Assembly: GCA_964393335.1 (NCBI GenBank)
Contig: CAYMTN010000005.1
Span: 1-50,622, forward strand
DNA from: CAYMTN01 sp964393335
GTDB lineage: Bacteria; Chloroflexota; Anaerolineae; Aggregatilineales; Aggregatilineaceae
DNA length: 50,622 nucleotides
Direction: 5' to 3'
In this document: piece by piece, positions 41,038-48,702 of the stretch
Position numbering within the stretch: position 1 is the first letter of the stretch
Layout of the letters: each line of letters begins with the position of its first letter
Position numbers and translations under genes: made by a program
Notes under the pieces: generated by a model
Databases searched by the model: none
Told to the model about the DNA's origin: nothing
Seen by the model: only the letters and a program-made list of their open reading frames with translations

Positions 41038-41066
41038 CAAAATACCGCCTGGGGACGGCAGGCGGT
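41038..41066 (-). terminator. Rho-independent terminator of the pspA-like gene
   Basis: Perfect 8-bp stem ACCGCCTG (41044-41051) / CAGGCGGT (41059-41066); the minus-strand continuation is TATTTTG. It lies 30 bp past the pspA-like stop. Confidence 0.7.
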
Positions 41067-41096
41067 GAGAGAATACGCCCAGGCTGGGTCCCCCGG

Positions 41097-41723
41097 TTAT
41101 AAACTGAGACGCGCACGGCGTTGTGCCAGATCGTCGTCGATGGCCTGCGGGTCAACGTCGTCAGTTTCTTCGACCGTTGGCGCAGCGGTTGGCGCTTGTT
41201 CGGTAACCTGCTGCCGAATCCGGCGCAGCCGGTCCGACAGAGTCTCGCCGGTGGACTCCCCGTTATGTGCTGCGTCGTCACTCACAGGCGGAGCGGCCCC
41301 GGTTTGACGGCGTGCTTCCGCGACGGCGGCTTCCAGTTCGTTGACGCGCTGGATGAGTTCTGACGTCGAAGTGCGGTGTTGGGCCAGGTCGGATTCGAGA
41401 AAAGCAGCACGCTTCTGCTGGGACTGCATCTGGCGGATAGCATGCCGTGCGCCAGCCTCGTCGCCGCCTGCCAGCGCCCGGTCCGCCTGTTGATCCAGGC
41501 TGGCGATCTCACGCTGCATGGCCGCGATCTCAGCCAGCATACGGTCTTCATCGTCCAGCGCCTGATTGACCTGATCACGCAGCGCCGAAATCTCCTGGTC
41601 GATGTTTTTGCCGAGGCGCTGTAGTGACGGTCGTCCGCGCCGCGCGGCGTGGGTGTCATCGCCCAAGACGCCGTGCATGCTGGATTTGACCAGCACATTG
41701 AGTTTGTTGATTAAGTTCGCCAT
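41097..41723 (-). CDS. PspA/IM30-family membrane-associated protein
   Basis: 208 residues, mostly predicted helical coiled coil. The N-terminal helix MANLINKLNVLVKSSMHGVL and QEISALRDQVNQALDDEDRMLAEIAAMQREI resemble PspA/IM30 proteins, which bind and stabilise the inner membrane under stress. It is shorter than E. coli PspA (222) and ends with an acidic, disordered tail (about 150-208) instead of a final helix. AGGAG precedes the ATG. It is divergent from the pgeF-yggS cluster and has its own terminator, so it is monocistronic. Confidence 0.8.
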   Translation of the reverse strand: MANLINKLNVLVKSSMHGVLGDDTHAARRGRPSLQRLGKNIDQEISALRDQVNQALDDEDRMLAEIAAMQREIASLDQQADRALAGGDEAGARHAIRQMQSQQKRAAFLESDLAQHRTSTSELIQRVNELEAAVAEARRQTGAAPPVSDDAAHNGESTGETLSDRLRRIRQQVTEQAPTAAPTVEETDDVDPQAIDDDLAQRRARLSL

Positions 41724-41888
41724 AGTGCTCCTATTTTACAATTTTCACGGGTGGCGGGCAATCGCCTGAGGCGTCACTGATTCGGGCGGCATTACAGCGG
41801 CACAGCTTGGCCGTGTGCGCTATAATCTGAGGGGCGAATCGGCACAGGCTTATTGTAGCGTCTGATCTGGATAGTGAAAGAGGGTTGT

Positions 41889-42671
41889 GTGCGGCGTATC
41901 GACGACGGACTGGTCTACTATCAATTCGACCAGTGGACCAACCAGGACTGGCTCAACCATGGGATTTTTACACGTCTGGGAGGGGTTAGCGTTGGGGCAT
42001 GGGCGTCGCTCAATGTGGGTGGCACGGTGGGTGATGATGTATCGGCGGTACGTGAGAATCACCGCCGCATATATGCGGCCCTCGGCCTGGATGGCGCGCG
42101 GGCCTGTACGGTGTGGCAGGTTCACAGCGCCAACAGTGTCGTCGTACATGGTCCGGTGCCTCATCGGCGGTGGTTGGCGCGGGCTGATGGCATGGTAACC
42201 GACCAGCCGGGACTGCCGCTGACGATGCGATTTGCCGATTGTACCCCGGTCTTGCTGTATGATCCGGTGCGACATGCAGCCGGGATCGCACACGCCGGGT
42301 GGCGTGGGACGGTGGCGGGTACAACGGTCAGCGCGCTGGAAACAATGGCGTCCGCGTTTGGCACGCGGCCCCAGGATGTGCAGGCCGGAATCGGCCCGAG
42401 CATTGGCCCGGAGCGGTATCAGGTGGGCGAGGAAGTGGTCGCCGCTGTGCAGCAGGCATTCGGTCAGCTTGACGGACTAGTACGCCGGGCTGAGGACGGC
42501 AGCGCGTATCTCGACCTGTGGGCCGCGAACCGGCTGGCGCTGGAACGTGCCGGAGTCACCCAGATCGAAGTTGCCGGGGTTTGCACGGCCACCCATACAG
42601 ACGAGTTTTTTTCTCACCGCGCCGAGGCCGGGCGTACCGGGCGTTTTGGCGCGGTGATTGCGCTATCATGA
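41889..42671 (+). CDS. pgeF: PgeF/YfiH-family peptidoglycan-editing laccase-domain protein
   Basis: 260 residues. Metal/catalytic residues of the family are visible: H in QVHSANSVVV, C in RFADCTPVLLYD and H in AHAGWRGT, plus GPSIGP and the C-terminal CTATHTDEFFSHRAE. E. coli YfiH (PgeF) cleaves wrongly incorporated L-Ser at peptidoglycan stems; other members have been described as purine nucleosidases or phosphorylases. I use GTG 41889, 5 nt after GAGGG; GTG 41874 is possible. A TATAAT at 41821 may be its -10. It is first in a pgeF-yggS-yggT-DUF167-lipoprotein run that matches the ylmD-ylmE-ylmG cell-division-linked arrangement. Confidence 0.9.
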   Translation: MRRIDDGLVYYQFDQWTNQDWLNHGIFTRLGGVSVGAWASLNVGGTVGDDVSAVRENHRRIYAALGLDGARACTVWQVHSANSVVVHGPVPHRRWLARADGMVTDQPGLPLTMRFADCTPVLLYDPVRHAAGIAHAGWRGTVAGTTVSALETMASAFGTRPQDVQAGIGPSIGPERYQVGEEVVAAVQQAFGQLDGLVRRAEDGSAYLDLWAANRLALERAGVTQIEVAGVCTATHTDEFFSHRAEAGRTGRFGAVIALS

Positions 42672-42683
42672 GAGTTCAGGGTT

Positions 42684-43424
42684 ATGGAACGGGCATCTAC
42701 CTCAATTGCTGAGCGGATCACAACTGTACAGACCGAGATTACAGGTGCCTGCCAGCGTGCCGGGCGCTCTTCAGATTCGGTGACGCTGGTCGCGGTCAGC
42801 AAGCAGCACCCGGCAGCAGCCGTGCTGGAAGCTATCGACGCCGGGCTGCGGCATTTTGGCGAAAACCGGCTCGAAGAAGCGATCCCGAAGATGGCCGAAG
42901 TCGAAAAACAGGGTGCTGCGCGGGTTACCTGGCACATGGTCGGCACGGTGCAAAGCCGCAAGGCGCGTTACCTGGCGGGTGGTTTTGGGTTATTTCATGC
43001 ACTGGGAGACGTGAAACTTGCCGAACGGCTCAGCCGTATACTGGTCGAAAGGGATGGTCGTCTCGACGTGCTGCTGGAGATGAACGTATCGGGTGAGGCG
43101 TCCAAGCAGGGTTGGGACGCGTACCAGTGGCAGAGGGACCGCGATCTTCGCCGCACGCTGTGGAATGACGTGGGGCATGTGGTCGCGCTGCCCGGCCTGG
43201 CTGTCCGGGGATTGATGACGATGGCTCCCATTGTCGAAGAACCGGAACAAGCGCGCCCGGTGTTCGTGGCCTTGCGCGAATTACGCGACGCGCTGGCGTT
43301 CGATTTTCCGGATGCGGCATGGTCAGACCTGAGCATGGGCATGACGGATGATTACCCGGTCGCTGTCGAAGAGGGCGCAACCCTGGTGCGGATTGGGCGC
43401 GCTATTTTTGGCGCACGGTCCTAG
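42684..43424 (+). CDS. YggS/PROSC-family pyridoxal phosphate homeostasis protein
   Basis: 246 residues, normal for the family. The PLP-binding lysine is K40 in LVAVSKQHP; RHFGENRLEEA and WHMVGTVQSRK (usually WHFIGxLQxNK), LRGLMTMAP and LSMGMTDDYPVAVEEGATLVRIGRAIFG follow. The protein binds PLP and balances B6 vitamers in the cytosol. The conserved QxNK is here QSRK, a small departure. It begins 12 bp after pgeF and is followed 49 bp later by yggT, an order conserved in many bacteria. Confidence 0.93.
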   Translation: MERASTSIAERITTVQTEITGACQRAGRSSDSVTLVAVSKQHPAAAVLEAIDAGLRHFGENRLEEAIPKMAEVEKQGAARVTWHMVGTVQSRKARYLAGGFGLFHALGDVKLAERLSRILVERDGRLDVLLEMNVSGEASKQGWDAYQWQRDRDLRRTLWNDVGHVVALPGLAVRGLMTMAPIVEEPEQARPVFVALRELRDALAFDFPDAAWSDLSMGMTDDYPVAVEEGATLVRIGRAIFGARS

Positions 43425-43473
43425 ACCGGGCGTGTTGAACCATTGTATGATTTACTCATGAGGAGAAAGCGCG

Positions 43474-43731
43474 TTGTCGGGATTTGCTGCGGTGGTTACG
43501 CTGTTCATTCAGTTGTACTCGTTCGTGGTTCTGGCGCGGGTGTTGATGAGTTGGATCAATATTGATCCCTACAGCCCACTGGCACGCGCGATCTTCAACT
43601 TAACTGAGCCATTATTGGCACCGGTACGAAACATGCTGCCCCCGGCGGCAGGATTGGACTTCAGCCCGATTATCGTGTTGGTGCTGTTGCAGGTGCTGGG
43701 GCAGATTCTGGTTACGATGCTGGCCAGATAA
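43474..43731 (+). CDS. YggT-family small membrane protein
   Basis: 85 residues with two transmembrane helices (VVTLFIQLYSFVVLARVLMSW and SPIIVLVLLQVLGQILVTML). The family signature is LMSWINIDPYSPLARAIFNLTEPLLAPVRNMLPP. The start is TTG, supported by AGGAG about 9 nt upstream. YggT/YlmG proteins are linked to osmotic stress and cell or plastid division; the molecular role is unclear. It lies in the conserved yggS-yggT-DUF167 order. Confidence 0.9.
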   Translation: MSGFAAVVTLFIQLYSFVVLARVLMSWINIDPYSPLARAIFNLTEPLLAPVRNMLPPAAGLDFSPIIVLVLLQVLGQILVTMLAR

Positions 43732-43765
43732 GCGACGGATCCTTTGTTGCAGGTGATTTACTTAC

Positions 43766-44098
43766 ATGGAACTCAGAAAGGGGTATCCAGGCATGCCGCG
43801 CGAATTCAAAATCACTGATGCACAGCATGGAGCTGCGTTTACCGTGCGTGTGGTCACCCGCGCGAATGACGTCGAAATTGCCGGGGTTCAGGATGACGGA
43901 TCGCTGAAGATCCGCCTGACAGAGTCACCGGCAGAGGGTCGCGCAAACGCGCAGTTGATCGACTTCCTGGCTGGTGTCCTGGAAGTCGATCCGTCACAGA
44001 TCGAGATTGTGGCGGGTGAGGATAAACCGAACAAGATCATCAGCGTCGAAGACGTGACTCCGGCTTGGATCGAGACACGTCTGGTCTATGGTGGCTGA
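43766..44098 (+). CDS. DUF167/YggU-family protein
   Basis: 110 residues. The family core is present: FTVRVVTRANDVEIAGVQDDGSLKIRLTESPAEGRANAQLIDFLAGVL, with PAEGRAN diagnostic, and a KPNKIISV end replacing the usual GxxSRxK. Function unknown. ATG 43766 follows AGGTGA; ATG 43793 (nine codons later, after AAAGGGG) is an equally good start and fits the family length better. Confidence 0.88.
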   Translation: MELRKGYPGMPREFKITDAQHGAAFTVRVVTRANDVEIAGVQDDGSLKIRLTESPAEGRANAQLIDFLAGVLEVDPSQIEIVAGEDKPNKIISVEDVTPAWIETRLVYGG

Positions 44099-44137
44099 CC
44101 GCCGGAAATGAACACAGCGTAAGGATGGCGTCACGTC

Positions 44138-44998
44138 ATGCGGGGTGTTAACGTGGCTGTCCGGGATAGTTTTATCCGGTGGCTGACCATAGCGGGATTG
44201 GGACTGGTCATACTGGCCGGTTGCGGTAGTGACGGGACGTCAGAGCGCGCCTCGGACACCGTACCTACGCGCACCGTGGCCCCACCGACGGCGATCCCGA
44301 CGCCTGAGTCCGCGCTCGGCGGGCCGACTCCGACCGATTTGCCATCGCCTGCGACGCTCCTGCCGGAATCAACTCAATCTGGCGCGGCGGTTATTTCCGC
44401 GCGCCTGGAGGACCTGATCACGCGCACGACTTCTGACCTGATCGAGACGCACGGCGTCGATGCCGGTGATATCCGGCTGTTGAGCGTCGAGGCGTTCGTA
44501 TGGGAGGATGCAGCGTGGGGCTGTTCGACGCGGGCGGCGGCGGGTGACGCCAGTACGTTGACCCCCGGTTACCGCCTGGTGTTCAGCTCAGGTAATCGTG
44601 TCTACGTGTATCACACCGATCGCCATGAGACGTTCTTTTTGTGCGACGATCCGCTATGGCTGGCGCTGGAAGGAAAGCCGGTCCCGGTCGAGCCCATTGC
44701 CCAGTCAATGATCGAGTTGAGCAAACGTGACGCCGCGCGGCGTCTGGATGTGCCGGAAGACACGATCACGCTGTTGAACTTGCTGACTCTGACCTGGCCG
44801 GATGCCAGCGTGGGCTGCCCCAAGCCGGGCGGTGATTATCAGGACGAGGAGACGCCGGGATACCGCGTTGTGCTGGGTGCCGGGGAACAGACGATTATCT
44901 ACCATACCAGCATCCGGCATGTTGTTTTTTGCACCCCTGACGAGGAAATCCTGCCCGGCATGGTGCGGCAGGCCATGCCAACCCCCACAACGGATTAG
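44138..44998 (+). CDS. Lipoprotein with two tandem copies of an uncharacterised domain
   Basis: 286 residues. A signal peptide with lipobox LAGC (lipidated C29) is followed by a Ser/Thr/Pro-rich spacer (about 30-85). Then come two similar blocks: LITRTTSDLIETHGVDAGDIRLLSVEAFVW...GCSTR...TPGYRLV...YHTDRHETFFLC, and MIELSKRDAARRLDVPEDTITLLNLLTLTW...GCPKP...TPGYRVV...YHTSIRHVVFC. Each keeps one Gly-Cys and a terminal Cys that could form a disulfide. I do not recognise the domain family. It ends the pgeF cluster, with a terminator behind it, but may have its own transcript. Confidence 0.8.
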   Translation: MRGVNVAVRDSFIRWLTIAGLGLVILAGCGSDGTSERASDTVPTRTVAPPTAIPTPESALGGPTPTDLPSPATLLPESTQSGAAVISARLEDLITRTTSDLIETHGVDAGDIRLLSVEAFVWEDAAWGCSTRAAAGDASTLTPGYRLVFSSGNRVYVYHTDRHETFFLCDDPLWLALEGKPVPVEPIAQSMIELSKRDAARRLDVPEDTITLLNLLTLTWPDASVGCPKPGGDYQDEETPGYRVVLGAGEQTIIYHTSIRHVVFCTPDEEILPGMVRQAMPTPTTD

Positions 44999-45028
44999 CG
45001 CGTTTTCTGACGACCGCACGCCAAAAAG

Positions 45029-45059
45029 AAACAGGGCCAATATGCATGGCCCCGTTTTG
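45029..45059. terminator. Bidirectional terminator between lipoprotein and NACHT-HEAT genes
   Basis: ACAGGGCC (45031-45038) and GGCCCCGT (45048-45055) pair with one mismatch around AATATGCAT; A-rich before and TTTTG after. Confidence 0.7.
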
Positions 45060-45076
45060 TCGTCCACCTGTGGCGA

Positions 45077-47674
45077 TCAAACCAATCCCGGCAGGGGTTG
45101 ACCCAGGCGCACTTGCAGATCGGCCAGCGCAGCATATGCCGCCCCGCGCACATCTGGGTCACGGTCGCGCAGCGCCGCGTACAAGGGCTTGAGCGCTTCC
45201 ACGTGACCCAACCGGGCCAAAGTTCGCGCGGCCAGCATTTTGTACACGGGTTGGCCTTCTTGCAGCACGCGGATGAGCACCTGCCGCGCATTCGGCCCAG
45301 CGGGCACACCTTCGCCGCGATCGGCGGCCCATTCGATCAGCCAGCCGAGCGAGTCGGCGTCAGGATGCGCGCGCGGGCCTTCTCGTTCCGGTGATTGCGC
45401 CGCGAGGAACGCTTCTTCGGCTGCCGTTCGCACATACCACTGCTCGTCTTCGAGCATGGCGCGATAGAGGGCGATCAAAGCCCAGGGGGCACGCACCCGG
45501 CTCAAGCCATAGACGGCTGCGCGGCGTATTTCGATCTCTTGGGCGACGATGCTCTCTCGCAGAATCGTGTGCCCTTCGCCGGGGATCGCGGCCAGGGCTT
45601 CGGAAATGGCGCGGCGCACATCATGACTTTCCTGAAACAGGCCGTGAATCATGACTTCGATAGCTTTGTCGCTGCCAAGCGCGCCCAACGCCAGCGCTGA
45701 AGCCAGTTTGACATCGTGGTCTTCGTCGGCCAATAGCGAGGCGAGATCGTTGATCGCTTCAGGGTCGCCCAGCGCGCCCAACCCGACACACGCCAACTGC
45801 CGGATGTACGGGTCTGCGGCGCGCAGCCCCTGTCGCAGGATGTAGAGCACGTTTTTGTCACGCGAGGTGATCAACGCGGCCAGGGCGCGCGCGCGAACTT
45901 CGGGATATTGCTCGGTCGCCATCAGGGCCGCCGCCAGCCGTTTGAAGATATCTCCGCGCCAGGGTGCATCGGTTGGCGCATCGGCCAGCCACTTGACTAC
46001 TTCAAATAGATCGCTGTAGAGCAGGTTGGGCGCGGTACCCAGCTTGCGATAGATGACCGGCATGATGTTAATCCGGCGAGCGGCAAAACTGAGCGCATCC
46101 TGCCATGCCGGATCGAGCGCCAGTTCGGTGGGACGTTCGGAACCGGGTTCGAGCAGCGTTTCGCTGGCAAGGAAATTGGTGATCTGCGGATGCACAAAAC
46201 TGTAGCGATTGCCAGGATGCTCGACCATTAGCCTGTCTTTGACCAGCATATCGAGCAGATCATCGATCTTGAGTGCGCTGCCGCCTTCACCAGACGGAGC
46301 ACCAAAAGCCGCGCCGAGCGCGGCCCGGTCGAGCGGCTGCCCGGCTTCGAGGAGGTGTTCCGCCAACAGAGGCAGACTCTCGCGTGCTTGCGCGTCCGAC
46401 AGCCGTCGGTTGATGTACGCATCGTACCAGCCGACGCGCCCGGCTTCGCGGGTATCATCGGCCAGCCCGGCCCAGATTTTTAGCGTGACATCCAGCGCCG
46501 TATAGCCGCGATTATCGATCATAACACGGCGCAGCGTTTGATCGTCGGGTGGTGCCACGTTAGTTTTTTGCGGCAGCAGTCTGCTCCACCGCTCCGCCAG
46601 TTCGTCGTAATCGTGTTGCTGCCAGGGGCGCAGGTAGGTTGGCGTGAATCCCAGCGTGGTGAGTGGTTCATAACCCGTCACCGGCCCCGCGATTACGATC
46701 ATGTTGTGCCCGTAGGTTGCCAGAAACTGTTGCAGCCAGAAATAATACGTTTCACGGGCTTTCGGCGCTAGCTCATCGTAACCATCCAGCAGCACCAGCG
46801 CGCGGCCTTGTTCCAGCGCCGGATAAATCACGCTGCCGACGACGCGGGCCGTTACGCTGCCAACCTGTCGCTGTACGGCCCGGACCAACGGTTCGGACGG
46901 ATCAAGCATTTCGTCCTTACCGAAAGTGACGAGATCAAACTCCAGGTCGTTCAAGTGAACCAATACCGGCACCAGGGCAGCGATGTTCAAGGCCGCTGGC
47001 CGCTCGTCATCTCCGATGATGTTCAGGCGTTCTTTTTGCTGTTGGCGCGTGCTGTGCAGTTTTTCGAGGGCACGTTCCTGAATCTGCTGACGTTCCTGGG
47101 CGCGTTGTTTGCGTTCCTCTTCGGGCAGTCCCTCTTCTTCTTCACGGATGGCCTGCTCGGTCAAGTCTTCTATTTTTTCGAATGTGATCTGGCCCAACGC
47201 CATCAAGGCCAGCGTCGAAAGGGCGGTGCTTTTGCCAATGCCGCTGATGCCCAAAATGGCGATGTGCCGCTCACCGGCCCCAAGATCATCGAGAGGCAGC
47301 GTTTCGATGTTAAACGGCGCGTAGCTCTGTGGCATGTCGTGAAACATGGGGATCACGTCGAAAATATCACGCACGTCGGCGTCGCTGGTGCTGGGCGGCA
47401 GGGCTGGCGGCGGAGCCAGGATCAGGCGCGGCTCAAGCAGCAGATCGGTCAGGTCAATCACGCCGCCCGCGATACGCCGCTGCTGCACGTACCGCAGCAG
47501 ATCACGTGCATAGCGGGTGTCGGCTGCCTGCCCGATAAAGCGCCGCGTCCCTTCGATCTGCGTCTCGGCAGATTCTTGAATATCAGACAGCCGCCGCCGC
47601 GATCGCCAGACAACGAATGAAACGCCCGACGCTGAGGCAAATCCCAACAGAAATGATAATGGATCGAAGCGCAT
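45077..47674 (-). CDS. Membrane-anchored NACHT-type NTPase with HEAT repeats
   Basis: 865 residues. An N-terminal hydrophobic helix (LSFLLGFASASGVSFVVW) before an RSRRR patch anchors it. The NTPase has Walker A ILGISGIGKST (140-150) and a NACHT-style Walker B ALVLLDGYDEL (292-302), with a charged, coiled insert between (about 165-215). A middle helical region (400-560) resembles the winged-helix part of STAND ATPases. From about 590 to the end are HEAT/PBS-lyase-type repeats (for example YIRQLACVGLGALGDPEAINDLASLL and RDPDVRGAAYAALADL). This is the NLR-like layout: sensor repeats, oligomerising NTPase, N-terminal effector; here the effector is only a membrane helix. It is second in an operon after a zinc-ribbon protein. 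Function unknown. Confidence 0.85.
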   Translation of the reverse strand: MRFDPLSFLLGFASASGVSFVVWRSRRRLSDIQESAETQIEGTRRFIGQAADTRYARDLLRYVQQRRIAGGVIDLTDLLLEPRLILAPPPALPPSTSDADVRDIFDVIPMFHDMPQSYAPFNIETLPLDDLGAGERHIAILGISGIGKSTALSTLALMALGQITFEKIEDLTEQAIREEEEGLPEEERKQRAQERQQIQERALEKLHSTRQQQKERLNIIGDDERPAALNIAALVPVLVHLNDLEFDLVTFGKDEMLDPSEPLVRAVQRQVGSVTARVVGSVIYPALEQGRALVLLDGYDELAPKARETYYFWLQQFLATYGHNMIVIAGPVTGYEPLTTLGFTPTYLRPWQQHDYDELAERWSRLLPQKTNVAPPDDQTLRRVMIDNRGYTALDVTLKIWAGLADDTREAGRVGWYDAYINRRLSDAQARESLPLLAEHLLEAGQPLDRAALGAAFGAPSGEGGSALKIDDLLDMLVKDRLMVEHPGNRYSFVHPQITNFLASETLLEPGSERPTELALDPAWQDALSFAARRINIMPVIYRKLGTAPNLLYSDLFEVVKWLADAPTDAPWRGDIFKRLAAALMATEQYPEVRARALAALITSRDKNVLYILRQGLRAADPYIRQLACVGLGALGDPEAINDLASLLADEDHDVKLASALALGALGSDKAIEVMIHGLFQESHDVRRAISEALAAIPGEGHTILRESIVAQEIEIRRAAVYGLSRVRAPWALIALYRAMLEDEQWYVRTAAEEAFLAAQSPEREGPRAHPDADSLGWLIEWAADRGEGVPAGPNARQVLIRVLQEGQPVYKMLAARTLARLGHVEALKPLYAALRDRDPDVRGAAYAALADLQVRLGQPLPGLV

Positions 47675-47686
47675 ACCGGCACCTCG

Positions 47687-48388
47687 CTAGTACGTTACCA
47701 GGATGCGCCCGCAGCTTGTGCAAGTGATCAAGCTCTGGTCCTGGCGCACCTGTTGGACGATGTTTGACGTTTGGCCGACCCGGCATACAGAACACATATC
47801 ACCATTCAGAGCCGCTACGGCGATACGTTGTTTTTTGGCACGCAGGGTCTCGTACAATTCCATGTTTTCAGGCGTGATCTGACCCGCAGTGGTTTGCCGC
47901 TCGGCCTTCAATGGTTTGAGCTTCTGCTTCAACTGCCGCATTTCGCCGGTGAGTGTTTTATGCAGCGCGGCGCGTTCCGTTTCTACCTGACTCAATTGTT
48001 CTTGAGCTTTGGCCAGCGATTCCTGAAGCTCCTCAACGGTGATCATCGTTTCCAGCAATTCGTTTTCCAGGTGGGCGTGGCGGCGTTTGCGCTCCGCGAT
48101 TTTGCTCTGGATATCTTCTAATTCCTTAGGGTTGCTCACCTTTCCACTATACAGCCGTTTTGACAGGTCAGCAGATTGAGTGGAAACCGTTTGAAGTTCC
48201 AGGTTTAGATCGGTAGTGTGAATTTCGGCGGGACGCAGCTTGTCTTGAATGGCGTTGACGGCTTGTTGGGCCTTGCGCAGTTCGTTATCCTGTTCGAGTA
48301 CGGCGGTGATCTCCCGTATCCGGCTGCGGCAAGCGTCCAGTTCCAGATCAAGCTGCTGGAGGCGATAGAGTGTTTTTGACTGGCTCAT
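47687..48388 (-). CDS. Coiled-coil C4 zinc-ribbon protein (COG1579/zf-RING_7 type)
   Basis: 233 residues. Residues 1-170 form a long coiled-coil hairpin (heptad-rich, for example LYRLQQLDLELDACRSRIREI), with the family loop YSGKVSNPKELEDIQSKI in the middle. The C-terminus is a zinc ribbon with C199-x2-C202 and C223-x2-C226. The family is widespread and has been tied to nucleic-acid binding or ribosome-related roles. The ATG lies about 80 nt after a predicted promoter. The downstream NACHT gene begins 12 bp after its stop with GAGGTG in the gap, so they are co-transcribed. Confidence 0.9.
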   Translation of the reverse strand: MSQSKTLYRLQQLDLELDACRSRIREITAVLEQDNELRKAQQAVNAIQDKLRPAEIHTTDLNLELQTVSTQSADLSKRLYSGKVSNPKELEDIQSKIAERKRRHAHLENELLETMITVEELQESLAKAQEQLSQVETERAALHKTLTGEMRQLKQKLKPLKAERQTTAGQITPENMELYETLRAKKQRIAVAALNGDMCSVCRVGQTSNIVQQVRQDQSLITCTSCGRILVTY

Positions 48389-48702
48389 CAGGTCCCTCTA
48401 GGGCTGGCAGAACGGGCGTCACGATGTACAATGAGCATATACTTAGGCTTGTTTAAGCATAAATTCGCAATGCGCATTATACTACACGCCAGAATCGAAC
48501 GGCAAACCTGCCACGTCGGAGTGGTAACTCCATTGTTCGTAGGGGGGCAGCAACCGGTTTGTCTCGAAAGGCGTTTGGGGCTTTAACTATATTGTGAAGC
48601 TTTGCCACTTCTGCATGCTCTACGGTATGTTCAATGCGTGTCCGGCCCCACGGCAAGCGGGCGCTGAGGCAGTGTGCCGTTTTTCTACCAGCGAGGTTGC
48701 CT
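48389..48702. other. 314-bp divergent intergenic region
   Basis: Carries a minus-strand promoter (48476-48505) and a small GGAGT/ACTCC hairpin. Nothing tRNA-like or coding could be supported. The open frame of the membrane protein formally reaches 48634, but the ribosome binding site favours 48703. Confidence 0.5.
48476..48505 (-). promoter_or_regulatory. Candidate promoter of the zinc-ribbon/NACHT operon
   Basis: On the minus strand TTGCCG (48505-48500) and TATAAT (48481-48476) are separated by 18 bp, with a start near 48469. Confidence 0.6.

Noticed and set aside
48389..48702. tRNA or small RNA gene in the longest intergenic gap
   Set aside because: No cloverleaf, T-loop sequence or strong long hairpin could be formed by eye; only a promoter and small stem are visible.
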